A DNA stretch of 33,573 bases, taken from the IMG/VR virus record IMGVR_UViG_3300022752_000230, positions 1 through 33,573 of that record; one strand, 5' to 3'. The position numbers were made by a program, and so were the translations under genes. Below are positions 8,401-15,800 of the stretch, piece by piece. The notes below the pieces were generated by a model that saw only the letters and a list, made by a program, of their open reading frames with translations, did no database searches and was not told where the DNA came from. How positions within the stretch are numbered: position 1 is the first letter of the stretch; each line of letters starts with the position of its first letter. The stretch comes from a virus.

Positions 8401-11050
8401 TTTAGCTATAAAATCGAACGGAACTCTGTGGGCATGGGGAGATAACACCACAGGTCAATTAGGTGATGGTACTACAATTTCAAAAACTCAACCAATTCAA
8501 ATTGGCACCGATAGTGATTGGACGGAAATTGCTACAGGATTTTCATACGGTGCTGCATATTCATATGGGATAAAATCAGACAAGTCATTGTGGGGTTGGG
8601 GTTCGGGTGCTAGACTATTGAGCGATTCTCCTTCCACGAACATTAGCACAATACCCCAAAGGCTCACAACATATTTAAAATGGAATAGAATACAAACACA
8701 CGCATTTCAAAGTGGTGGAATTTTAGATGTAACATCACCTAAACCTATTTTTTGTAATGGTATAAGTACAGGAGAAGCATTCGGCTCTACCATACAACTA
8801 GATGTCGAACCCGTATTAAGTTCATATGGAGTAGGTTGGAACGCCAATGGCCAACTTGGAGTAACATCTGTTGGTGCGACTTCGATCACGATTGGAATAT
8901 CCTCCATTAGTGAATATTCTCAAGTTTCCGCCGGAGAACGAAATACACTATTCATCAAAATCGATGGAACACTTTGGTCATGTGGAAGAAACGTAGGAGC
9001 AATTGGTAATGGTAGTTTTGATGATGTTACCGTTGCACCAGCGATACAAATTGGAATCGGATATACTTGGAAAGCGGTCAGTTGCGGATATCAGTATGCT
9101 CTTGCAATTCGTGAGGACGGCACACTATGGGCTTGGGGACAAACTTACAATACCGGATCATTAGGAGATGGTACAAGCAATCCTAGTGCATCACCAATTC
9201 AGATCGGAACCGATACAGATTGGACAAAAATATTTGCCGGTGAATTTCACAACATGGCAATAAAATCCAATGGAACACTTTGGGGATGGGGATATAATGC
9301 TTACGGACTATTAGGCGATAATACTACTAGCAGTCGAAACGTTCCTACTCAGATCGGCAGCGACACAAATTGGGACAAGATAGCACTAGGAGATCGACAC
9401 ACATTAGGAATTAAAACTGACGGAACACTTTGGGGATGGGGATATAATGATAGCGGACAGGTTGGAGATGGAACAAGTGGTACTTCAAGATTAATACCAA
9501 CACAAATAGGAGTTGACACAGATTGGAAAACTGTTACGGCAGGTTACTTTCACAGCGTTGGACTAAAAACCGATGGAACACTTTGGTCGTGGGGATATGG
9601 AGCTAACGGCGGACTTGGACAAGGAAATACTACTACATATCTTTCTCCTACACAAATTGGAAGCGACACGGATTGGGAATATTTGGCACCGGAGTCAAGT
9701 GATCATCATCACGCAATAAAATTAGACGGAACCGTATACGCCTGGGGTGTAAATTCTAATTACCAATTAGGAGATGGCTCTTCAACTGGTCGATTGTCTC
9801 CCGTTCAAATTCCTACACCAGATAATATAGTGCACATTGCGAGTGGCGGATATCATACAATTTTCTTAGTCGATTCCAATGTTCCGTGGCAGGGTGTAAT
9901 TTCATCTGGTATTGAATCCGGAGAGGCCTTTGGACAAACTCAATTATTAGGTTCTAATGGTTTATTATACACTTGGGGTGATGCACGTTATGGTGTGCTC
10001 GGAAACGGTACATATCAAACTGATGCGCTAGATGCTGATGTATTGAGTCCTACCGTAATTAGTAGTGGGGTAAAATGGAAAGATATTTCCGTAGGTTCCC
10101 AACATATGATTGCGCTAAAATTGGACGGAACACTATGGTCTTGGGGATTAAACACCAACGGACAGTTAGGAAAAGGTACAACCACAAACAATAATGCAAA
10201 TGGAACTCCTGTACAAATAGGAAGTGATAGTAACTGGATTTCTGTCTCGGCAGGTGACAATCATAGTCTTGCAATTAAAAGCAATGGAACAATCTGGGCT
10301 TGGGGCGCCGGTTTATATGGTCGATTGGGAGTAGGAGATACAAGCGGAAGAACTTCACCTACTCAGATAGGAAGTGATAGTAACTGGATTTCTGTCTCGG
10401 CGGGTTCGTTACACACACTTGCAATCAAAGCTAATGGAACTCTTTGGGCATGGGGGAATAATGATAACGGTCGTCTTGGTGATAATAGTACCACTCAAAG
10501 AAATTCGCCAGTTCAGATAGGAGCGTCCACAAACTGGATGAAAGTTTCCGCAGGTAATTCACACACCGTAGCATTGAAAAGTGACGGAACGCTTTGGTCT
10601 TGGGGGTATAATGCTTACGGCCAACTCGGCGATGGTACAACAACACAAAAAACATCTCCGATACAAATAGGAACCGATACCAATTGGAAAGAAATATATG
10701 CAGGAAATCAATATACATTTGCAATTAAAAATAATGGAACATTATGGGCTTGGGGTTGGAATAACTACAGAGTGTTTGGAAACGGAACAACTACCAATTC
10801 GCTCGTTCCTATACAAATAGGTTCTGATACCAATTGGAGATTAATTGAAGGTAGAGATTTATCGACATTTGCTATTAAAACGGACGGCACACTATGGGCG
10901 GCTGGATACGACAATGGTGAGTCGCCTCTAGGACTGGGCGTACGTCAAAATACTAACGTATTAACATTTACTCAAATAGGAACCGATACTGATTGGTTAT
11001 TAATATCAGGCGGTGGTCAAGGACAGGCGGCCGCAATTAAACGTAATTAA
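5420..11050 (+). CDS. Baseplate wedge protein at the gp7 position fused to three RCC1-type beta-propellers
   Basis: The N-terminal third resembles the gp7-position wedge protein of T4-like cyanophages: residues about 73-210 hold HRLPQYVQSDFPRFIDFLEK, NIVQFYGAKGTERAYKYLF and EIDFYYPRVDMLRPSDGKW. From residue 651 to 1876 it is an array of RCC1-type repeats (pattern LWxWGxNxxGQLGDGT, PxQIGxDTDW, AGxxHxLAIKxDGT). I count 21, in three groups of seven: about 651-1108, 1132-1486 and 1515-1876. Each group is preceded by a short segment with an SGEAFG-like motif (residues 624-632, 1115-1122, 1498-1505). A PA14-like beta domain is inserted at about 852-981. The wedge role is inferred from the N-terminus and gene order. 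The propellers are probably surface decorations for binding a host or another virion part; nothing suggests the nucleotide-exchange role of eukaryotic RCC1. Start fixed by 1-base overlap with gp6. Confidence 0.85.
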   Translation: MSQSITCTGISSGFSSSNHVMVGVVKPSSISTASVVSSPKVNLQNLVPSSIASGEVHGSPTVIKQPRQIQSIAKIVKHRLPQYVQSDFPRFIDFLEKYYEWMEIRGNALGLSKDLPRLQDLDTTEDPFLHSLQKEVMSRFPKELYVDPANPNNRVKIQNAIKNIVQFYGAKGTERAYKYLFRLILGAEIDFYYPRVDMLRPSDGKWIQNYSVRVEMPTNSADTPFAFINKKIIGQNSQSSAFVEYAIKLEIGLNVVYELFLNRSSITGEFYPGETLYSDEAPNVFANPVTCVTGFKLFDKGSNYSIGTEIVSNFQNFNIQDFKATVSTVNTLGNVTKVDIVSPGFKIPPTAFSEVKIGERTYNNILVYEPDGDNQLHIIPQVGTIIKYKGYFLNDDGKLSDAKFIQDSFYYQQFSYVIKVSESFDFYESFVKDLIHPSGLKLFGNFLSENFISSGAKVQNNLQITWHNEVEYNDISFKPLDVELKLEVDPNIQPELDEYQLESLVRYRNGASLNSIDRFKFTYKPNGGNDEDRLLYSGNSNYWKTDFANYQIKDFFDIIVGDFWMKPWLRTKIQPEPILKDPLCDTASPFPSGSKKLFTINIYTQEIFGIPSVLSGATSILTSSINSNEQFGSVNIDLGLSPIVLPPEETLYTWGYIANGTLPRLQSTPINEDNLIPYSDVILKGGFGSGELLMALKQDGQLWEDNIFAGLTFNRDSNFVKITGVQYVGGGNYGNAGIKDDGTLWQWPHYVWYEPSTHTAPTLLNADTDWVSLDSGINHFLALKSDGTLWSWGRNHEGQLGDGTTVDSITPIQVGTDTDWSFIAAGGYASFAIKNDGTLWRIGTIITKVLIDPTWFKSSHYAWGQFMNDWSINYGNINTIGTFQFTTAIDIPTSGTYNFQYAADNLGSYSIAGQTWTSSNNFGSSSNISITLTAGTHVLVASYINEPHPNPDNPSGIAIKITDESNNVIWTTLDYLNEQQGFNCINVSTSSGHHLAIKSNGTLWAWGDNTTGQLGDGTTISKTQPIQIGTDSDWTEIATGFSYGAAYSYGIKSDKSLWGWGSGARLLSDSPSTNISTIPQRLTTYLKWNRIQTHAFQSGGILDVTSPKPIFCNGISTGEAFGSTIQLDVEPVLSSYGVGWNANGQLGVTSVGATSITIGISSISEYSQVSAGERNTLFIKIDGTLWSCGRNVGAIGNGSFDDVTVAPAIQIGIGYTWKAVSCGYQYALAIREDGTLWAWGQTYNTGSLGDGTSNPSASPIQIGTDTDWTKIFAGEFHNMAIKSNGTLWGWGYNAYGLLGDNTTSSRNVPTQIGSDTNWDKIALGDRHTLGIKTDGTLWGWGYNDSGQVGDGTSGTSRLIPTQIGVDTDWKTVTAGYFHSVGLKTDGTLWSWGYGANGGLGQGNTTTYLSPTQIGSDTDWEYLAPESSDHHHAIKLDGTVYAWGVNSNYQLGDGSSTGRLSPVQIPTPDNIVHIASGGYHTIFLVDSNVPWQGVISSGIESGEAFGQTQLLGSNGLLYTWGDARYGVLGNGTYQTDALDADVLSPTVISSGVKWKDISVGSQHMIALKLDGTLWSWGLNTNGQLGKGTTTNNNANGTPVQIGSDSNWISVSAGDNHSLAIKSNGTIWAWGAGLYGRLGVGDTSGRTSPTQIGSDSNWISVSAGSLHTLAIKANGTLWAWGNNDNGRLGDNSTTQRNSPVQIGASTNWMKVSAGNSHTVALKSDGTLWSWGYNAYGQLGDGTTTQKTSPIQIGTDTNWKEIYAGNQYTFAIKNNGTLWAWGWNNYRVFGNGTTTNSLVPIQIGSDTNWRLIEGRDLSTFAIKTDGTLWAAGYDNGESPLGLGVRQNTNVLTFTQIGTDTDWLLISGGGQGQAAAIKRN
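7973..8362 (+). other. PA14/GLEYA-like domain inserted in RCC1 blade 5
   Basis: Residues about 852-981 of the 5420 protein break the RCC1 rhythm between an LWRIG strand and an AIKSNGT strand. The insert has the look of a PA14-type jelly roll: a W-rich start, FQFTTAIDIPTSGTYNFQYA, AADNLGSYSIAGQTW, then SITLTAGTHVLVASYIN. Domains of this kind often bind sugars in adhesins. The insertion boundaries are clear to within a few residues; the family assignment is by pattern only and could be another beta sandwich. Confidence 0.5.
10217..10401 (+). repeat. Perfect 35-nt direct repeat, one propeller blade apart
   Basis: The 35 bases at 10217-10251 recur exactly at 10367-10401, 150 bases downstream. 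They encode the IGSDSNWISVSAG part of two adjacent blades (second and third repeats of propeller 3). Other blades in the array match at the protein level with many synonymous changes, so this pair reflects a recent blade duplication or local conversion. Confidence 0.85.
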
Positions 11051-11056
11051 ACAATA

Positions 11057-11063
11057 CTAAATA
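11057..11063 (+). promoter_or_regulatory. Late promoter-like box (CTAAATA) for gp8
   Basis: CTAAATA, in the context TACTAAATAATG, differs from the T4 late box mainly at the first positions; CTAAATA forms are described for T4-like cyanophages. It ends 31 nt before the gp8 ATG, in the same spacing class as the other late boxes here. The leader RNA would start near 11069. Confidence 0.55.
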
Positions 11064-11073
11064 ATGACATAAT

Positions 11074-11092
11074 AACATTTTAAGGAAATGTT
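11074..11092 (+). promoter_or_regulatory. Leader hairpin presenting the gp8 ribosome binding site in its loop
   Basis: AACATTT (11074-11080) and AAATGTT (11086-11092) form a perfect 7-bp stem around the loop TAAGG. The Shine-Dalgarno AAGGA (11082-11086) lies in the loop and the first base of the right arm. The ATG follows two bases after the stem. If the promoter box is right, the hairpin lies almost at the 5' end of the mRNA, where it could tune initiation or protect the end. The stem is AT-rich and its stability is unmeasured. Confidence 0.5.
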
Positions 11093-11094
11093 CG

Positions 11095-12747
11095 ATGGTT
11101 GCAATAATAACTAATAAATTTCGATTCATGCAGGCTCGCATATTTAAAGATGCGATAGAAGACTCTTCTGTAGGTGCAGATACGCATTATTTATTTGTAA
11201 GTAGACCACAACCGTGGAACACAGCAACCACCAACGCCGATTTAATACCCGATGTTCCGGAAGATACGCTATACAGTGAAAGAAGAATTTGGGACGGAAT
11301 GATGGGTCTCAAAAAAATTACACCTAATAATTCTTCTTTTGTTATCCCTAGATGGAATTGGGACGCAACAGGAAATACAGTTTATGTTGCATATTCTGAC
11401 CAAGATCCGCACATATTCGAGCATCCAACTTCCAGTGAAGTTACGAGCGGAAATGCCAATGGTTACACGCCAGGAAACATTTATGCAATGAATCAATATT
11501 TTCAAGTTTTTAAATGTTTGTCCAACAATGGCGGCGTTAAATCTACAATAGAACCCGTAACGGATGAAAGTAATCCTTTGCTAGTTATAAGTTTAGCTGA
11601 TGGTTATAGGTGGAAATATATGTACACCATACAAACTGGCGATGCATTAAAATATTTAACCGATCATTGGATGCCAGTCAAAACTCTAGAGTCTGACGAT
11701 GGTTCGGCACAATGGGATGTACAGCAAGGTGCTCAAAATAATGGAGTAATAGATTCCATTCAAGTCATCAATGCCGGAACACAATATAATAGAGTTTTAA
11801 ACACAACTACTGTGAGTAGTATAGGATTAGTGGGACCAAATCAATCCATTTCAACAACTAGCTCTTCTGCCGTTACCAACAATGGATGGTATGCAGGAGC
11901 TACTGTGTGGATAGTATCGGGGACCGGAGCAGGAAGTTCTTCCAAGGTTATAAGTTATCTAGGATCTACTAAAGAATTCGTTCTAGAATCTACATTATCT
12001 ATAGATTTAACTTCTCAATTTCAAGTTTTGCCTACAGTAAATATCACCGGCGATGGTACGGGTGCTAGAGCAAAGGCAAATGTAAATTTTTCATCACCAA
12101 ATGGAATAACATCGGTATCATTAATTAATGCAGGAACTGGTTATTCTTACGCAACCGCAACTGTTACCGGAGCAAATAGCGGAAGTAATTTGGCACAGGT
12201 CGTTGTTGTTTTACCACCAAGTCAGGGTCACGGTGCAGATCCTGTCGAAGAATTGGGCGGACACTATGTTATGCTCAATGTCGATTTAACTTACTCAGAA
12301 GGTTCTGGCGATTTTCCAATATCAAATGATTATAGACAAATTGGCATTATTAGAAATCCAGAAACATTCGGATCTTCTGGAACAATTTTTTCAGGGTCGA
12401 CAGCAAGTGCCAGTTCGAGACTCACTGTTACCTCGACATCAAGTACCTTTGCTCTTGATAGTATATTGGTAGAGCAAACGCCAGGGGTCGCACAGGGTTT
12501 CTTAATAGAGGTATTAGATAACGGTACTAATAAAGATTTAGTATTTGTCCAAATACCAGAAACTGGTTACGAAAACTTTAATGTAGGAAACTCGGTAATT
12601 TCTGGAAGTGCTTCTGCCACAATTAGCGCAATAGTGAATCCAGAAGTCCAAAAATATAGTGGCGACATAATTTATTTTGAAAATCGTAGACCTATTTTAA
12701 GATCGCCAGATCAAACTGAAACCATAAAAGTTATTATAGAATTTTAA
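11095..12747 (+). CDS. gp8: gp8-like baseplate wedge protein
   Basis: gp8 is a dimeric wedge protein on the outer part of the baseplate. The N-terminus (IITNKFRFMQARIFKDAIE, HYLFVSRPQPW, WDGMMGLKKI, FVIPRWNW) and the stretch ADGYRWKYMYTIQTGDALKYL near residue 190 match the gp8 family of T4-like cyanophages. So does the C-terminus (YSGDIIYFENRRPILRS, ending KVIIEF). At 550 residues it is longer than T4 gp8 (334). The extra length includes a beta insert at about 245-310 (VSGTGAGSSSKVISYLGSTK) and repeated VINAGTQY / LINAGTGY strands. It has its own promoter box and a good ribosome binding site (AAGGAA) in a hairpin loop. Confidence 0.87.
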   Translation: MVAIITNKFRFMQARIFKDAIEDSSVGADTHYLFVSRPQPWNTATTNADLIPDVPEDTLYSERRIWDGMMGLKKITPNNSSFVIPRWNWDATGNTVYVAYSDQDPHIFEHPTSSEVTSGNANGYTPGNIYAMNQYFQVFKCLSNNGGVKSTIEPVTDESNPLLVISLADGYRWKYMYTIQTGDALKYLTDHWMPVKTLESDDGSAQWDVQQGAQNNGVIDSIQVINAGTQYNRVLNTTTVSSIGLVGPNQSISTTSSSAVTNNGWYAGATVWIVSGTGAGSSSKVISYLGSTKEFVLESTLSIDLTSQFQVLPTVNITGDGTGARAKANVNFSSPNGITSVSLINAGTGYSYATATVTGANSGSNLAQVVVVLPPSQGHGADPVEELGGHYVMLNVDLTYSEGSGDFPISNDYRQIGIIRNPETFGSSGTIFSGSTASASSRLTVTSTSSTFALDSILVEQTPGVAQGFLIEVLDNGTNKDLVFVQIPETGYENFNVGNSVISGSASATISAIVNPEVQKYSGDIIYFENRRPILRSPDQTETIKVIIEF

Positions 12748-12772
12748 TTTGTATATGATACACTATACAAAT
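12747..12772 (+). terminator. Inverted repeat just after gp8
   Basis: ATTTGTATA and TATACAAAT form a perfect 9-bp stem with an 8-base loop, starting on the last base of the gp8 stop codon. There is no T-run after it, so it may be a weak terminator, an RNA-processing or 3'-protecting hairpin, or a DNA site. The intergenic region 12748-12860 holds this repeat and the promoter box at 12823, and I see no gene in it. Confidence 0.4.
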
Positions 12773-12822
12773 AATATTCTAGAACATAAAAATCTACTAA
12801 AAATAATCTCGGTTATTATCGA

Positions 12823-12829
12823 CTAAATA
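12823..12829 (+). promoter_or_regulatory. Late promoter-like box (CTAAATA) for the DUF4815 gene
   Basis: CTAAATA in the context CGACTAAATATAAC lies in the longest intergenic gap of the window and ends 31 nt before the ATG at 12861. No further box is seen until 25246, so it should serve 12861 through 25250. Confidence 0.55.
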
Positions 12830-12860
12830 TAACAAAATCACACTTTAGCGGAATTTTATT

Positions 12861-15800
12861 ATGACCGACATAAAAGATAAACTCAAAAATGCGCCTTACT
12901 TTGATGATTATTCTGAGGATAAAGATTTTTATCAAATACTATTCAGACCTCGATTCGCCGTACAAGCAAGAGAATTAACACAACTACAGACCATATTTCA
13001 AAAACAAATCGATAGAATGGGAAGGCACTTCTTCAAAGAAGGTGCTATGGTCATACCAGGATTGTCTTCTTATGATACAAATTACACATATGTAAAAATT
13101 TATGTCAACGGAGGTGGTTACGATAACAGTAATTACTTTAAAGATGATTTAGCAATAAAGTCTACTTTTATTGGCGGTATGCTTTACAGCTCAACAGGTG
13201 TTAATGCCAAAATAGTTAATTATACATCGCCAGATAATAATGGCATTGTCAGATTATACATCAAATATACTTCAGCCGGCGATCCTTCTACGGGTGGTAT
13301 ACCAGGTACTCTAAAGACTTTTCTATCTGGAGAGGTTCTTCATTTAAACAATCCTGAAATGTTAGAGACTGGAATAAAATTGAAAGTAATTGAAGACCAA
13401 AGTTGCATCGGTGTAGGTACGGGAGCTAACATAAATTCTGGTGTTTATTTCACCAATGGATATTTTGCGGCAGTCAAGCAACAGTCAATAGTTATTGCAC
13501 CAGAAGAAACGTTTCCTACGGCAAGCATTGGATTGTTGGTAGAAACTTCTATAGTGACATCAGAAGAAGATGAAAGTTTGTTAGATAATGCACAAGGTTC
13601 GCCAAATTATGCAGCTCCTGGTGCACATCGACTAAAAATCGATCTAACACTAATTTCAAAAGAAATCGACAGAATCACAACCAAAAAGTTGACAAGTAAC
13701 AATTTCATTGAATTGATAAGGTTGATCGACGGTATCCCACAAACGCCACCATCTGATCGAACTGATTACAATTTAATCAGAGATGAAATGGCTCGAAGAA
13801 CATTCGACGAATCTGGAAACTATTCTTTGAAACCATTCATCGTCGTGTGTAATGAATTTTTAAACGAAGGCGGTGGAAAAGGTATCTACACTAGGGATAT
13901 GCTGAAGAGAAAAAGCTCAACAGTCGCTAGGGAAGTTGGTAAGGATCTTCTGGGTTTAGATAGTTCACATCCATATAATGGTGAATTTTTGCCCGGAGCA
14001 AGTGAGCAGGAATTTTTAGCAGCTTGTCGTGACCGTGTGGTATATGACATAGATCCAGGAAAGGCATACGTTAATGGTTACGAAATAGAAAAGCTATCAT
14101 TAAGTAGAATTGTAGGCAGGAAAGCCGTCGATTATCAATCGAGTAATTTAGAGGTTTGTTCCGGACCAAAAGGTCCGTATGTTTTAGTAAATAATGTTGA
14201 AGGTTTGCCCGCAATAGCTTGGGGTAATTCAGAGTTTGCATCAACGAATGAATCTTTTGCCAAAATGTTACTATTCAGTAGACGCAAGGCGTTTATGAAT
14301 AGTACCAACGTACCAATATCACCAGCGAAAGTGAGCACCGAATATGACGTTCGTGTTGCTAGTACCGCAAACATCACAAGTCTTTCAGGACTTCTCACCA
14401 TTGACGGCGTATCGCTCGTTGCTGGTGATAGAGTTCTTGTAAAGAATCAGACCGACTCTTCAAAAAATGGCATTTATGTAGTCGTGAACCCTGGATCATG
14501 GACCAGAATTTCCGACATGGCAGTAGATCAAACCGTAACAAATAAATCGATATATGTTAAGGTTGGTTCTGATGGCACTGTAAACAAAAACAAGAATTTC
14601 ATACTCAATTCAAAAGATTCCACCAGTAAATCCATAGTAGGTTCCCTTAAAATAGGTACATCCAGTTTACAATTTGAAGAAAATACAGAGATAGGTACAC
14701 CCGAAAAAACTTTTGAGTCATTATATTGTATAGGAACCGCCAGACCAATATTCTTTTCTTATGATTCACAAGACGAAACCGGCGGTGCTAAGTATTCATT
14801 ACACTTGATGGATATTCAAATGAAAGATGGTTACACATTTGATAATGTGCAATCAATATATCAAAGTTCTGTTGGTTCTGGACCCACATCAACCGGCACA
14901 TTCTTTTGTGATGCAGTATTGTTTGAAGATCCGCTAATAGGAACAACAGTATCAACAACCGCCACATTTATTGATAAAGCCGTCACGGGTAAAAAGTCAT
15001 ATTGGAGAACAGATCCATCGCAACAACTATCCAAGAATGACTGTTTGGTGCATACGCCAGATGTTGATCCCGAATCAGGACTGCCGCCAGGAGAATCTAC
15101 TTATTTTTACGTTCTTAATTCTCCATTAACTAACGCAAGTTTTAGCGCAGAAAAATCAAAGAATGTTGCACTTACAGATGTTTCAATTTCCAAAGCATAT
15201 TCTGAACTTGAAAATCAACATTTATCTAATTTATTTGCTGTAATGCCCAAAGGATACATCAAATCTATAGATCAAACTGAATTACTATATGAAACACAAA
15301 TGTTGTTTGTTTTGGCACCAACGGATGATAAAATTACGATTTCATTGAACAGAGGAATATTTACGTCATACAACTCAACGGAATGGTTTTTCTGTAGTAA
15401 AGGCACAGGAGAAAAATTAACTCCCGCACAAAATGGTGTAACGATTACTACTACATCTAGCGGTAATGGACAAGCGGTTATAGAATTTTATGAAACTACT
15501 CCTGGCGATTCCATAGTTTGTATAGTTCCGGTTGCCATAGAAGGTGACATTGCCGGAGGACCTAGAATCAAAACATTAAAATTGGGTAGCTATCAAAATA
15601 GTTCGCTCGGATCAAACTTCAAAATAGCAGGGAGCGTAACTAATACAGATTTGAGCAAGGTAATGCTTGACAAAGAGGATGTGATAAAAATAAAAGCCAT
15701 TTATATGGCGGCAGATTTCTCAACAGATCCTACATCACTTGATTTGGACATATCCGATAGATATGAATTGGACAATGGACAAAGAGATATGTTTTATGAC

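Larger units (their letters stand above)
7370..11047 (+). repeat. Array of 21 RCC1-type coding repeats
   Basis: The reading frame is tandemly repetitive, with a unit of about 50 codons (roughly 150 bases). The most constant DNA words encode DGT-LW-(S/A/G)-WG and QIG-(S/T)-D-(T/S)-(D/N)-W. Units are clearest in the last two groups of seven. The first group is more degenerate and contains an insertion of about 130 codons at 7973-8362. Such an array is open to slippage and unequal recombination, so the unit number may differ between related phages. Confidence 0.85.

Noticed and set aside
7370-11047. CRISPR-like or minisatellite array
   Set aside because: The repeats are in-frame, diverge at third codon positions and encode RCC1 blades; they are coding repeats, not CRISPR.
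7370-11047. Guanine-nucleotide exchange function by analogy with RCC1
   Set aside because: Only the blade scaffold pattern is present; such repeats occur in many proteins without this activity and there is no GTPase partner in the phage context.
12748-12860. Small gene in the longest intergenic gap
   Set aside because: Only 113 bases with no start codon followed by a usable frame and ribosome site; inverted repeat and promoter box explain the space.
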